Shown: positions 32,771-44,215 of the stretch, piece after piece | How positions within the stretch are numbered: position 1 is the stretch's first letter | Layout of the letters: each line of letters starts with the position of its first letter | Source of the DNA: Mimachlamys varia | Lineage: Eukaryota > Mollusca > Bivalvia > Pectinida > Pectinidae | Direction: 5' to 3' | Length of the DNA stretch: 64,000 nt | Assembly: GCA_947623455.1 (NCBI GenBank) | Contig: OX392535.1 | Span: forward strand, 42,556,688-42,620,687 | Notes under the pieces: model-generated | Seen by the model: only the letters and a program-made list of their open reading frames with translations | What the model was told of the DNA's origin: nothing | Database searches by the model: none | Made by a program: the position numbers and the translations under genes

Positions 32771-34600
32771 ACTATTCATGCAAAATATGCAACATCTTTT
32801 CCATTTCTCATATTCTAATAGAAGTAAATAATTTGCAAAAAACCTCAAAAAAGCCATATCTCAAAAAATATTGATTGTACAGAGTACGTGTAATAATATT
32901 TTTTTTGTAGATAAACTATAAGATAATATCTAATTTCTTCCTATTCATGTCATGTGAATACAAATTATTTCAAGAAATAAAGCTTGCTGTTGGGTCAAAA
33001 ATTAAAAAAAATGGGGGGGGGGGGGATTTAGTTTTCTTTTTTTTTCTTTAAAAATTATTCTTTAGGACAATGGACAATATCATCCCCATAAAAGAGATGT
33101 CTTCATTTTTTTAAGCACTATATTAAAGGTTGAATGCCATTTTGAAAATGTCCCTATATATTCTATAGATCTTCCTGTTAAAAAAGAAAGTCTCGCATTT
33201 CAAACTTCTCCTCAAATTCCACCATTTAGCTCAAATTTACCTGAAGAAATCCTTAAACATTCCTGACTAATTATATAAAGGGTGTTAATTTTGTGTTGGT
33301 CTGAAATTCAATATGGCCGCCATGATGTCATACCTCAAAATGTGTAAGTGGTTATAACTAAAAAATTAAACTTGTAGCTTTTTCAAAAGGCATATTTCTG
33401 TAAAATACATCAGGGGAAAACTTTTACAAGTTATTACAACATATGTCCAGTAAAAAAGCTCACCAGAGGTCAAAGTTAATCTATTTTTAGAATTTTTCAT
33501 TTTTTGCCATTGTTGAAAAAATCCTTTTACAGATTAAAGCAGCATGTCATTCCGACGATATTGATACCTTCTGTTTTTTCAGTAGCATTTCTCGTTAAGG
33601 AAGAAGGCCATTTTGAAAATTCCCCAATATATATATATGCTATGGGCTGACATTTTGCATTTTGATAATGTTTCATAATACTTGTTCTTGTTTCATAATA
33701 CTTGTTTTTAAAGCTTCCATTTTGTTAACTTGATATCAAAATATTATCTTGAAGTTGCCCCCGTCAGCTGATGATACGGTCCTAAATTCATCAAAAAAAG
33801 CAAAATGGCCACCATGACACCTTTTCTGGTTTTAACCCTAAATGCCATATCTCATTAACAGCTGAATGTTCAGAATTAATTTTTGGATATGTTAATTATG
33901 TGGAATAATAAATAAATAACATTTGTCAGGGAATGTTTTTCTCTAAAATGTCAACTTCCAGTTTTCTGTAGGGGTCAAAGTTGAAAAGTGCTGTTTTGGG
34001 TGGCAAACTTTGACCAACTTCTGCTCCAGTTCTGTAAAGCCTAGAGCCTTGATATTTCACACATCAAATGTTAGGTCATGAATCATCAGGTTTTAAAATA
34101 TGAATGACCTTGACCTACTTTCAGGGTCACAGGGGTCATTAAACTTCAAACGTTTAAATGGCTATTTCTTCATTACCAGAAGACATACAGTGATGATATT
34201 TCATCAGCAGCATACTGTGAACACTTTCTCTTAATTGTTTTGAGAAAACATCTGAAAAATCTACCCCTGGTTTTGGTAGGGGTCAAATTTAGAAAGTGCT
34301 ACTTTGGGTAACAGAGTTTGAAAAGATGCTAAGGTAATTGCATATCAATGGTGGAAGGGAAGGTATTTGTAGACTATGTAAGAGTTACCTCCCTTTTACC
34401 AAAGACCAAAGTGGCCTTGAATGCGAGTTATTAATTTTATTGATGAAACTCCACAGGACACTCATTTTGGAAACTGATAAATTTAGTAAATTGATGGTTG
34501 AATTTTTATTTAAATGTTATTGTATGATTTTTTTTTCTGACATTGATAATGAAAATAATGGTACAAAAACATTAAACATAAATAATCAAAGTCAGTATTT
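32771..34600. repeat. Old dispersed-repeat terrain, no gene
   Basis: Phrases recur loosely: CAAAATGGCC(A/G)CCATGA near 33311 and 33803, GCCATATCTCA near 32852 and 33843, CATTTTGAAAATGTCCC/TTCCCC near 33140 and 33612, and AGGGGTCAAA near 33967 and 34277. This suggests a degenerate internally repetitive element. A poly-G run lies at 33012-33025. No supported coding region is present. Confidence 0.4.
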
Positions 34601-34609
34601 TTGAAGACC

Positions 34610-35108
34610 AGTCTTTTAAGAGGTGTTCAATATTTTTATAAGTCCAGAAAAGGTATAAAAAAGGTATACCTAATAATATCAAAGTCCAGAAAAAATTCTA
34701 AGTCCAGAAAAGGTACAAAAAAGGTATACCTAATATTTTCAAAGTCCAGAAAAGGTATAAAAAAGGTATACCTGATAATTTCAAAGTCCAGAAAAGGTAT
34801 AAAAAAGGTATACCTAATATTTTCAAAGTCCAGAAAAGGTACAAAAAAGGTATACCTAATAATTTCAAAGTCCAGAAAAGGTACAAAAAAGGTATACCTA
34901 ATAATTTCAAAGTCCAGAAAGGTACAAAAAAGGTATACTTGATAATTTCAAAGTCCAGAAAAGGTACAAAAAAGTTATACTAGTAAATTACAAGTTTTGA
35001 ATAAGGTACAAAAAAGTCATAACTTTTTTGTAACTTTTTTAAAAAGTACAAAAAAAGCACTAAAAAGGTACAAAAAAGTTATGACTTTTTGTACCTTTTT
35101 TTGGTATG
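34610..35108. repeat. GGTACAAAAAAG-type element, cluster 3, with 42-bp tandem core
   Basis: About 34640-34975 is a 42-bp tandem repeat (AAAGTCCAGAAAAGGTACAA then AAAAGGTATACCTAATAATTTC), about 8 copies, one of them shortened. It is followed by irregular AAAAAGT(C)ATAACTTTTTTGTA palindromes. The end GTACCTTTTTTTGGTATGGG is the reverse complement of the cluster 1 start. Confidence 0.8.
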
Positions 35109-35600
35109 GGGAGGGTCCGGAGATAATATAAGCTAGCTATAAAATGCAGGTGAGAAACTTAGGTGGCTTCAAAGGTAATAGATTTGTGACAAAGCTGAAG
35201 AATGTGCTGTAAGATGGTGGAGATTGAGGAAGTCGGATGATTCTAGAATCGGAGTTCTTAACTAGGGAGAGATATAACCTAGCTGTAAAATGCAGTTGAT
35301 TTAACAAAGGCTTAGACATATGTGTCATGATTAAGGGGTTTCTTACATGGACAGTGTAAGTCAGTGTGTGTGGTGGTTTCCTGTCTAAAGAGTAAAGATT
35401 TACTTAATTGATCAGCCCACTTAACATTCAAGTAAAATACATTATTTTCCTTAAGCTACCACTGTCAGTTATAATGGTGAAGAAGCACATAAGAGTTCCA
35501 CTCAAGAGGTGTTATCAACAAAAGTCGTTAACCCCGAAGACATCACAACTTACAACCCAGTACTTGAAACAGGGTTTGTCACACTAATTTCTGGCACCAG
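35109..35600. other. Intergenic
   Basis: TAGCT(A/G)TAAAATGCAG occurs twice (about 35132 and 35280), defining a loose ~150-bp repeat. Nothing else is supported. Confidence 0.35.
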
Positions 35601-35604
35601 ATTA

Positions 35605-35712
35605 AATGTAACAGGAGAGGAAAAATGCACGGCCAGACTAGGGTTCGAACCCGGGACCTTCCCAACTCTTAGACGAATACTTAACCAATTGAGCTATCTC
35701 TGGTCGCCGACA
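35605..35712 (-). mobile_element. tRNA-like SINE, copy 1
   Basis: On the - strand, TAGCTCAATTGGTTAAG (A box) and GGTTCGAACCC (B box) are spaced as in a tRNA, followed by a GGCCGTGCATTTTTCCTCTC tail. The same arrangement, including GCACGGCCAG and CCAATTGAGCT, recurs at 57160-57262. Acceptor-stem pairing is not convincing, so I call it a SINE head rather than a functional tRNA gene. Confidence 0.7.
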
Positions 35713-36030
35713 ATTGACCTGGTCTAGATCTGCTACACAACCAATGAATTATGAAGAGTTAAAAAGTTTTTTCGGGGTGAATAAGTTTAAGTACCTACCA
35801 AGAACTGTAATATATGCTCCTGACACCGATATTGTTGACAAAGCTATAAATTACATAACTGTTATTGAAAAGTTTTAAAAGTTACATAATTTCTGAAAAG
35901 AAAATAGTACCTGTCAGAACTTCCTTGAAAAATGATGGGGAAAAATGTCCCAAAAAATAATCATTTCAAAGCTAATTTTGATTAAAAAGTGTGTCTAGAC
36001 AGGATTGGATTTAAATTTAATGGACAACAG

Positions 36031-38097
36031 GTTGTTATATATGTTATATATGTTATATATGCTGGTTGTTATATATGCTGGTTGTTATATATGCTGGTTG
36101 TTATATATGCTGGTTGTTATATATATGCTGGGTGTTATATATGCTGGTTGTTATATATGTATATGCTGGTTGTTATATATGCTGATTGTTATATATATGC
36201 TGGTTGTTATATATATGCTGGTTGTTATATATGCTGGTTGTTATATATGCTGGTTGTTATATATATGCTGGTTGTTATATATGCTGGTTGTTATATATGC
36301 TGGTTGTTATATATGCTGGTTGTTATATATGCTGGTTGTTATATATATATGCTGGTTGTTATATATATGCTGATTGTTATATATATGCTGGTTGTTATAT
36401 ATATGCTGGTTGTTATATATGCTGGTTGTTATATATGCTGGTTGTTATATATATGCTGGTTGTTATATATGCTGGTTGTTATATATGCTGGTTGTTATAT
36501 ATGCTGGTTGTTATATATGCTGGTTGTTATATATGCTGGTTGTTATATATATATGCTGGTTGTTATATATATGCTGGTTGTTATATATGCTGGTTGTTAT
36601 ATATGCTGGTTGTTATATATGCTGGTTGTTATATATGCTGGTTGTTATATATATGCTGGTTGTTATATATGCTGGTTGTTATATATGCTGGTTGTTATAT
36701 ATATGCTGGTTGTTATATATGCTGGTTGTTATATATGCTGGTTGTTATATATGCTGGTTGTTATATATGCTGGTTGTTATATATGCTGGTTGTTATATAT
36801 ATGCTGGTTGTTATATATGCTGGTTGTTATATATGCTGGTTGTTATATATATGCTGGTTGTTATATATGCTGGTTGTTATATATGCTGGTTGTTATATAT
36901 ATGCTGGTTGTTATATATGCTGGTTGTTATATATATGCTGGTTGTTATATATGCTGGTTGTTATATATGCTGGTTGTTATATATATGCTGGTTGTTATAT
37001 ATGCTGGTTGTTATATATATGCTGGTTGTTATATATGCTGGTTGTTATATATGCTGGTCGTTATATATGCTGGTTGTTATATATACTGGTTGTTATATAT
37101 ATGTTGGTTGTTATATATGCTGGTTGTTATATATATGCTGGTTGTTATATATGCTGGTTGTTATATATGCTGGTTGTTATATATGCTGGTTGTTATATAT
37201 GCTGGTTGTTATATATGCTGGTTGTTATATATATGCTGGTTGTTATATATGTTGGTTGTTATATATGCTGGTTGTTATATATGCTGGTTGTTATATATGC
37301 TGGTTGTTATATATGCTGGTTGTTATATATGCTGGTTGTTATATATATGCTGGTTGTTATATATGCTGGTTGCTATATATGCTGGTTATTATATATGCTG
37401 GTTGTTATATATGCTGGTTGTTATATATGCTGGTTGTTATATATGCTGGTTGTTATATATATGCTGGTTGTTATATATGCTGGTTGTTATATATGCTGGT
37501 CGTTATATATGCTGGTTGTTATATATACTGGTTGTTATATATATGTTGGTTGTTATATATGCTGGTTGTTATATATATGCTGGTTGTTATATATGCTGGT
37601 TGTTATATATGCTGGTTGTTATATATGCTGGTTGTTATATATGCTGGTTGTTATATATGCTGGTTGTTATATATATGCTGGTTGTTATATATGTTGGTTG
37701 TTATATATGCTGGTTGTTATATATGCTGGTTGTTATATATGCTGGTTGTTATATATGCTGGTTGTTATATATATGCTGGTTGTTATATATGCTGGTTGCT
37801 ATATATGCTGGTTGTTATATATGCTGGTTGTTATATATGCTGGTTGTTATATATGCTGGTTGTTATATATATGCTGGTTGTTATATATGCTGGTTGTTAT
37901 ATATGCTGGTTGTTATATATATGCTGGTTGTTATATATGCTGGTTGTTATATATATGCTGGTTGTTATATATATGCTGGTTGTTATATATGCTGGTTGTT
38001 ATATATGCTGGTTGTTATATATATGCTGGTTGTTATATATGCTGGTTGTTATATATATGCTGGTTGTTATATATGCTGGTTGTTATATATGCTGGTT
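36031..38097. repeat. 16/18-bp minisatellite, array 1
   Basis: The unit is GCTGGTTGTTATATAT (16 bp), or the same with an extra AT (18 bp), in an irregular but recurring order of about 125 units. Rare markers (CTGGTCG, TACTGGTTG, ATGTTGG) occur as an ordered block at about 37054-37110 and again 442 bp later at about 37496, showing block duplication. The unit lacks stops in all + frames, which produces open frames up to about 700 codons with a VVIYAGCYICWLLYM theme. These are not genes. Confidence 0.95.
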
Positions 38098-38382
38098 TCA
38101 ACAGATTGAATGTTCCTGAAGTTGAAGTCAAGGAACTTATTATTATATTATCTGGTCAATGGAAGTATTTGTAGTCTTTGTAATGAACAGGAAACAGTAA
38201 GAGCAGGATTTCCTGTTCGTTCCAACTGAATCACTTATTCTTACAGCTAGTTAACACTTCCTGATCCGGGAAAATAATTCTTTGCCTATAATACATTGGA
38301 TATATACATGTATCATTACATGGTCTTCTGTGAGGGTAGCTAACATATATATTTTAAGAGAAATACAGCCTGATCAAAATAT
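38098..38382. repeat. Inter-array spacer, copy 1 (285 bp)
   Basis: It begins TCAACAGATTGAATGTTCCT and ends CAGCCTGATCAAAATAT. By eye it is identical to 39580-39864 and nearly identical to 40670-40962. It has no coding content. Confidence 0.95.
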
Positions 38383-39579
38383 GCTGGTTGTTATATATGC
38401 TGGTTGCTATATATGCTGGTAATTATATATGCTGGTTGTTATATATGCTGGTTGTTATATATGCTGGTTGTTATATATGCTGGTTGTTATATATATGCTG
38501 GTTGTTATATATGCTGGTTGTTATATATGCTGGTTGTTATATATGCTGGTTGTTATATATGCTGGTTGCTATATATGCTGGTTATTATATATGCTGGTTG
38601 TTATATATGCTGGTTGTTATATATGCTGGTTGTTATATATGCTGGTTGTTATATATATGCTGGTTGTTATATATGCTGGTTGTTATATATATGCTGGTTG
38701 TTATATATGCTGGTTGTTATATATATGCTGGTTGTTATATATGCTGGTTGTTATATATATGCTGGTTGTTATATATGCTGGTTGTTATATATGCTGGTTG
38801 TTATATATATGCTGGTTGTTATATATGCTGGTTGTTATATATATGCTGGTTGTTATATATATGCTGGTTGTTATATATGCTGGTTGTTATATATGCTGGT
38901 TGTTATATATGCTGGTTGTTATATATATGCTGGTTGTTATATATGCTGGTTGTTATATATGCTGGTCGTTATATATGCTGGTTGTTATATATACTGGTTG
39001 TTATATATATGTTGGTTGTTATATATGCTGGTTGTTATATATATGCTGGTTGTTATATATGCTGGTTGTTATATATGCTGGTTGTTATATATGCTGGTTG
39101 TTATATATGCTGGTTGTTATATATGCTGGTTGTTATATATATGCTGGTTGTTATATATGTTGGTTGTTATATATGCTGGTTGTTATATATGCTGGTTGTT
39201 ATATATGCTGGTTGTTATATATGCTGGTTGTTATATATATGCTGGTTGTTATATATGCTGGTTGCTATATATGCTGGTTATTATATATGCTGGTTGTTAT
39301 ATATGCTGGTTGTTATATATGCTGGTTGTTATATATGCTGGTTGTTATATATATGCTGGTTGTTATATATGCTGGTTGTTATATATGCTGGTTGTTATAT
39401 ATATGCTGGTTGTTATATATGCTGGTTGTTATATATATGCTGGTTGTTATATATATGCTGGTTGTTATATATGCTGGTTGTTATATATGCTGGTTGTTAT
39501 ATATATGCTGGTTGTTATATATGCTGGTTGTTATATATATGCTGGTTGTTATATATGCTGGTTGTTATATATGCTGGTT
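38383..39579. repeat. 16/18-bp minisatellite, array 2
   Basis: It has the same unit as array 1 and includes the CTGGTCG / TACTGGTTG / ATGTTGG marker block at about 38962-39020. It is derived from the same long-range repeat as array 1. Confidence 0.95.
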
Positions 39580-39864
39580 TCAACAGATTGAATGTTCCTG
39601 AAGTTGAAGTCAAGGAACTTATTATTATATTATCTGGTCAATGGAAGTATTTGTAGTCTTTGTAATGAACAGGAAACAGTAAGAGCAGGATTTCCTGTTC
39701 GTTCCAACTGAATCACTTATTCTTACAGCTAGTTAACACTTCCTGATCCGGGAAAATAATTCTTTGCCTATAATACATTGGATATATACATGTATCATTA
39801 CATGGTCTTCTGTGAGGGTAGCTAACATATATATTTTAAGAGAAATACAGCCTGATCAAAATAT
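39580..39864. repeat. Inter-array spacer, copy 2
   Basis: It is indistinguishable by eye from copy 1, implying a recent duplication of spacer plus array. Confidence 0.95.
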
Positions 39865-40669
39865 GCTGGTTGTTATATATGCTGGTTGCTATATATGCTG
39901 GTTATTATATATGCTGGTTGTTATATATGCTGGTTGTTATATATGCTGGTTGTTATATATATGCTGGTTGTTATATATGCTGGTTGTTATATATGCTGGT
40001 TGTTATATATATGCTGGTTGTTATATATGCTGGTTGCTATATATGCTGGTTATTATATATGCTGGTTGTTATATATGCTGGTTGTTATATATGCTGGTTG
40101 TTATATATATGCTGGTTGTTATATATGCTGGTTGTTATATATGCTGGTTGTTATATATATGCTGGTTGTTATATATGCTGGTTGTTATATATATGCTGGT
40201 TATTATATATGCTGGTTGTTATATATGCTGGTTGTTATATATATGCTGGTTGTTATATATGCTGGTTGTTATATATGCTGGTTGTTATATATATGCTGGT
40301 TGTTATATATGCTGGTTGTTATATATATGCTGGTTGTTATATATATGCTGGTTGTTATAAATGCTGGTTGTTATATATGCTGGTTGTTATATATATGCTG
40401 GTTGTTATATATGCTGGTTGTTATATATATGCTGGTTGTTATAAATGCTGGTTGTTATATATGCTGGTTGTTATATATATGCTGGTTGTTATATACGCTG
40501 GTTGTTATATATGCTGGTTGTTATATATATGCTGGTTGTTATATACGCTGGTTGTTATATATGCTGGTTGTTATATATATGCTGGTTGTTATATATGCTG
40601 GTTGTTATATATATGCTGGTTGTTATATATGCTGGTTGTTATATATGCTGGTTGTTATATATGCTGGTT
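39865..40669. repeat. 16/18-bp minisatellite, array 3
   Basis: The unit is the same, with private variants ATAAATGCTGG (40359, 40442) and ATACGCTGG (40494, 40546). The marker block of arrays 1 and 2 is absent. Confidence 0.95.
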
Positions 40670-40962
40670 TCAACAGATTGAATGTTCCTGAAGTTGAAGT
40701 CAAGGAACTTATTATTATATTATCTGGTCAATGGAAGTATTTGTAGTCTTTGTATTGAACAGGAAACAGTAAGAGCAGGATTTCCTGTTCGTTCCAACTG
40801 AATCACTTATTCTTACAGCTGTAGTTAACACTTCCTGATCCGGGAAAATAATTCTTTGCCTATAATACATTGGATTTTATATACACGTATCATTACATGG
40901 TCTTCTGTGAGGGTAGCTAACATATTATATGTTTTAAGAGAAATACAGCCTGATCAAAATAT
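40670..40962. repeat. Inter-array spacer, copy 3 (diverged, terminal)
   Basis: It differs from copies 1 and 2 by a GTATTG for GTAATG change, a GT insertion in CAGCTGTAGTTAAC, and small TTATA indels. It abuts unique sequence, which marks it as the edge copy. Confidence 0.9.
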
Positions 40963-41820
40963 CATTATTCATATGAAGATTTTAATTTGAGTTAATTCAA
41001 AACTTGATTTAATAATGATAATTATAGGTTTTTATGTACTGCTTTATCACAACCTAAAGGCTGTGTCAATTAAAGAGGTTCACAAATTATTATATGTGGT
41101 TATAGCAACCAGGCAATGTTGGTCTCAACTCCCTGGGGAGCAAACATCTGGCCGGTGCTACCAATTTGGCACTCAGATCTAGCTAAATTCTACAATTTTG
41201 ATTAGAGTAGTTTGAACAATCAGAGTTGACTTCCGAGAACTTTGTCATCGGCAAAAAAATTGTGGCAAACATTAATTCAAACTGTTGTTCCTCAACACAA
41301 CGTTCTGACGACAAATCTGGCAATAGTTAAGAAATGCTATAAATAAGTAGGGCTAATATTCAGTTACATATTGGGCCCAATTATCAAGTTAATTCGGAAA
41401 GCAGAGAAAGTATTTTTCAGCTGTATCATCGTCATAAGTTATGTAATTTCTCATATTGTTGATGGTGGATTAAAACTGCACTTAACAGATTAATACTTCG
41501 ATGGAACACCTGGTCGATTATTTTTCTTGGCAGTTATATAGGTAATATATCAATTAATTTTTATATAAGGTACCCATGACCAGGCCGTGATTACAGAATC
41601 ATATTTTAACATTGAATTTAATGCCATGATGATTAACACACTAACATTCCGCAATCCAAAGCTAATCCTGGTCATAAAGATGTTTGATTGGCGTGTGCAC
41701 ATGTTAAAGCTTACAAGAAAGAAACATCGGTAAAATGGGTCTTATTTATGCACAAATTGTCCGAAATTTCTGTCAACAATATCGCACATCATAAATAACA
41801 CAGGTTATACTCAGTCTGTT
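40963..41820. other. Intergenic sequence upstream of the flippase transcript
   Basis: No convincing gene, array or RNA was found. It could hold the promoter of the flippase gene, but I see no diagnostic TATA/Inr arrangement. Confidence 0.35.
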
Positions 41821-41992
41821 GTTAACACTGATGGTGTGAAAAGTCTGTTGTTTAACACTGATGGTGTGAAAAGTCTGTTGTTTAACACTGATGGTGTGAA
41901 AAGTCTGTTGTTTAACACTGATGGTGTGAAAAGTCTGTTGTTTAACACTGATGGTGTGAAAAGTCTGTTGTTTAACACTGATGGTGTGAAAA
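41821..41992. repeat. 30-bp tandem repeat, 6 copies
   Basis: AACACTGATGGTGTGAAAAG recurs every 30 bp from 41824 with almost no divergence. Since 30 is divisible by 3, it reads open on both strands. It is followed by a perfect splice-donor match (TTAG|GTAAGTTA) at 42043. An upstream noncoding exon of the flippase that includes this repeat is possible but not shown. Confidence 0.92.
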
Positions 41993-42208
41993 TAGATATG
42001 TTTACGGCGAAGCCAATTGCATAACAGAGAGCCATCCATTAGGTAAGTTAATGTTCTGCTATCAAATTGCAGCCAAAAAATTATTATTTTAATTGCTGAA
42101 AAGGTGTGTTCGAACTATTGGCCAATTTGAATTTGCCGAAGTTTTACCGTACTCATTTACAGCTGAGTAGACTAGAATAAGTGGAGTAAAGGATTTCTAT
42201 AAAGTGCC

Positions 42209-42275
42209 GTAGCCAGGACTCAAATTTGCAGCCCTGTGATCACGAGTCAGGCATTCTACCACTAGACAACAGTAC
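42209..42275 (-). mobile_element. tRNA-derived fragment
   Basis: On the - strand, TAGTGGTAGAATGCCTGAC (A-box-like) is followed at tRNA spacing by CAAATTTGAGTCC (B-box-like). It is flanked by a short ATT microsatellite (42289-42302). It is a retroposed relic; no intact cloverleaf was found. Confidence 0.5.
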
Positions 42276-42422
42276 TGGTGTCCTCCTTAATTATTATTAT
42301 TATAGACTGGATGGAGGTCAGATGAAATCTTTAATGTCATGTTTTGTAGATTTCTATTTCAATAAAAATGAACTTTTACTGTGTATAATGATATGGAGCA
42401 CTCTGTCAGAATTTGAAGTCTC

Positions 42423-42514
42423 AACCCATTCACCCCTAAAATTTGGAAATGGACAATTCCGACCATTGAATTGGAAGAGTTTAAATTCATATTTGGTGGT
42501 AAATGAGTTTAAGT
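42423..42514. repeat. ~90-bp fold-back repeat, copy 1
   Basis: AACCCATTCACCCCTAAAAT ... TTGAATTGGAAGAGTT ... GGTAAATGAGTTTAAG matches 51338-51427 over its length. The ends are roughly inverted (ACTCATT / AATGAGT), consistent with a very short MITE. Confidence 0.6.
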
Positions 42515-43952
42515 AGTGTTTTGCAATTTATAAAGAAATACTGCCATATGTCACACTTGCTGTTATTTACACAAATGTACAATACGTCTCCTTAAGTTCT
42601 CGTAAGAGCGAGTACATACATACATCTATAGATTTTATGAATCATAGACTAAAAATAGTGAAATTACTGTAAATGTCAAACATTTCTGTGTTGACTTGTA
42701 ACAGTAATTGCGAAGAATTACAGTAAATTTAAAATTAAAAAAGAAGTACAAGATTTGGTGTGATTTTGTAACATGTATTTGCAATTCCATTTTGTTCCTA
42801 ATATTATTTTTTTATAGTAATTTTAGCTGATCAGATCATGATATCACATGTATATTCAGTGAACTGTCACAAATGTCTGTTGTCTGTACATGTTTGAAAA
42901 GTTTTCTCATCTGCAACCCTTTTACGAAATACCATGTACGATATTGTGAAGTTGAAGTTCCAAACTGTATTTACTTTCTGCTAATAGACTTTGACAGCCA
43001 TAAAGATTGACTGTACACGTGAATCAATCTAACTGTGGCAGATTGTTTGCTAGACAGGTTTCTTTAGTACACAAAATCATCGATAAAACTTTTCATTGCA
43101 CACCCATGTACCGATTTTAAACTTATTTATAATTATAAAGGCAAATAAGTCTTGTTCATGCCTTCCAAGTTGTCAATCATAAATTCTGCGGCAATTTTCA
43201 GTAGCACATATATCTCGTGTGGGTATGTCAGGAAATATTGATATTTTGTGGGTTGATCTGTAAATTACTGTTAAATACTGTAATAGTTAAGTTGTACCAA
43301 CTATAGGTATTTTGAGTTTGATCATTATGAGGGCAAAAGAAAAACAAAAATATACATCAGTGTATCTGTATCATCCCCAGAAAACTAGATATAGGTCAGT
43401 ATTATATAATTGCTTTTATTGAATAATGATATTACATTGTGTTTTTCAGTTACCTAGCTGAGACAGTATATTAGTTGTTACCTTTTGTCCAGTTGCCATC
43501 TATCTGTTTGCAAACCATTGATATGTTCGTCTTAACAAGCTTCTTCTCAAGAACCTGACTGCACCCTTTTGAACAAAATTCAACAGGAACCTTTTTTATC
43601 AGCTTCCTGTAGTGGTCAAAGATGCCCCAAAATTATGAATAATATATGGTCCCTGGTCCCCATGCATGGCTCTCCAGATGGGTGGAGATTAAAGCTAAAA
43701 TTTAAACATTCTTCATTTAGGTGCTTTAATATCAAAATTGTGAATTTAATGCGCCCTGGACTTCATGCCCATTCCCCTCTATTTGGGAGGGGATGGAGTT
43801 AACTATAGTTCATGTACACAAATATGATACTTTTGTGTATATTGTGGTTGTTTTCAGTTGGAAAAAATGTTGCCATGAACAATTGTAAATTGTCATCATA
43901 ATAATAAGATGGCCTAATTATTACAAAAACAATTCTCAGGGTGCCCAATATA

Positions 43953-43986
43953 ATCGGGCCCCGGGCCCCGGGCCCCGGGCCCCGTG
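43953..43986. repeat. GGGCCCC heptamer repeat
   Basis: About four copies of a 7-bp GC-only unit stand out in otherwise AT-rich DNA. The unit is self-complementary (GGGCCC) and may extrude or stall polymerases. Confidence 0.85.
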
Positions 43987-44157
43987 GGTAATCAAAAGTG
44001 TTTACCATATATCCATTAATGTTCAATAGCTAGGGTGCATGTGAGTATATAAAGCTACAATTCACTGCTTAAATTATGGGAGAAAGTTGTCACTATGAAT
44101 ATTTAGTTTTCGCTAATAACATGTAGGTTGAACTGAATTTTTCTTGTTATCTTTCAG

Positions 44158-44215
44158 AGATACAGCAACAATGAAGTGAAAGACTGGTTTAGAGATTTGT
44201 AAATATTTGGGACAG
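44158..44215 (+). other. Probable 5'UTR exon of the P4-ATPase gene
   Basis: The acceptor TTATCTTTCAG|AGATAC and donor GGACAG|GTAAGT bound a 58-nt exon. Joined to the exon at 46244, the frame of the flippase ATG runs back into an in-frame TGA at 44177-44179. The ATG at 46262 is therefore the first usable start. A two-codon upstream ORF (ATG AAG TGA, 44171-44179) sits in this exon and could damp translation. Splice signals are seen; membership in the transcript is inferred. Confidence 0.5.

Noticed and set aside
35638..35708. Functional tRNA gene on the - strand
   Set aside because: A and B boxes are present but acceptor and anticodon arms do not pair well, and a second copy with the same tail occurs at 57160-57262, indicating a SINE.
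36031..40669. Very long open frames (up to about 700 codons) with Cys/Tyr/Leu-rich repeats
   Set aside because: They are translations of a 16/18-bp minisatellite with no stop in any forward frame; overlapping frames are equally open, there are no splice or start signals, and the AT indels would shift any real frame.
43569..43802. 77-codon ORF near the flippase 5' end as an upstream coding exon
   Set aside because: It has no splice acceptor/donor pair in matching phase, and the flippase frame has an in-frame stop in the 44158-44215 exon, so it cannot extend the protein upstream.
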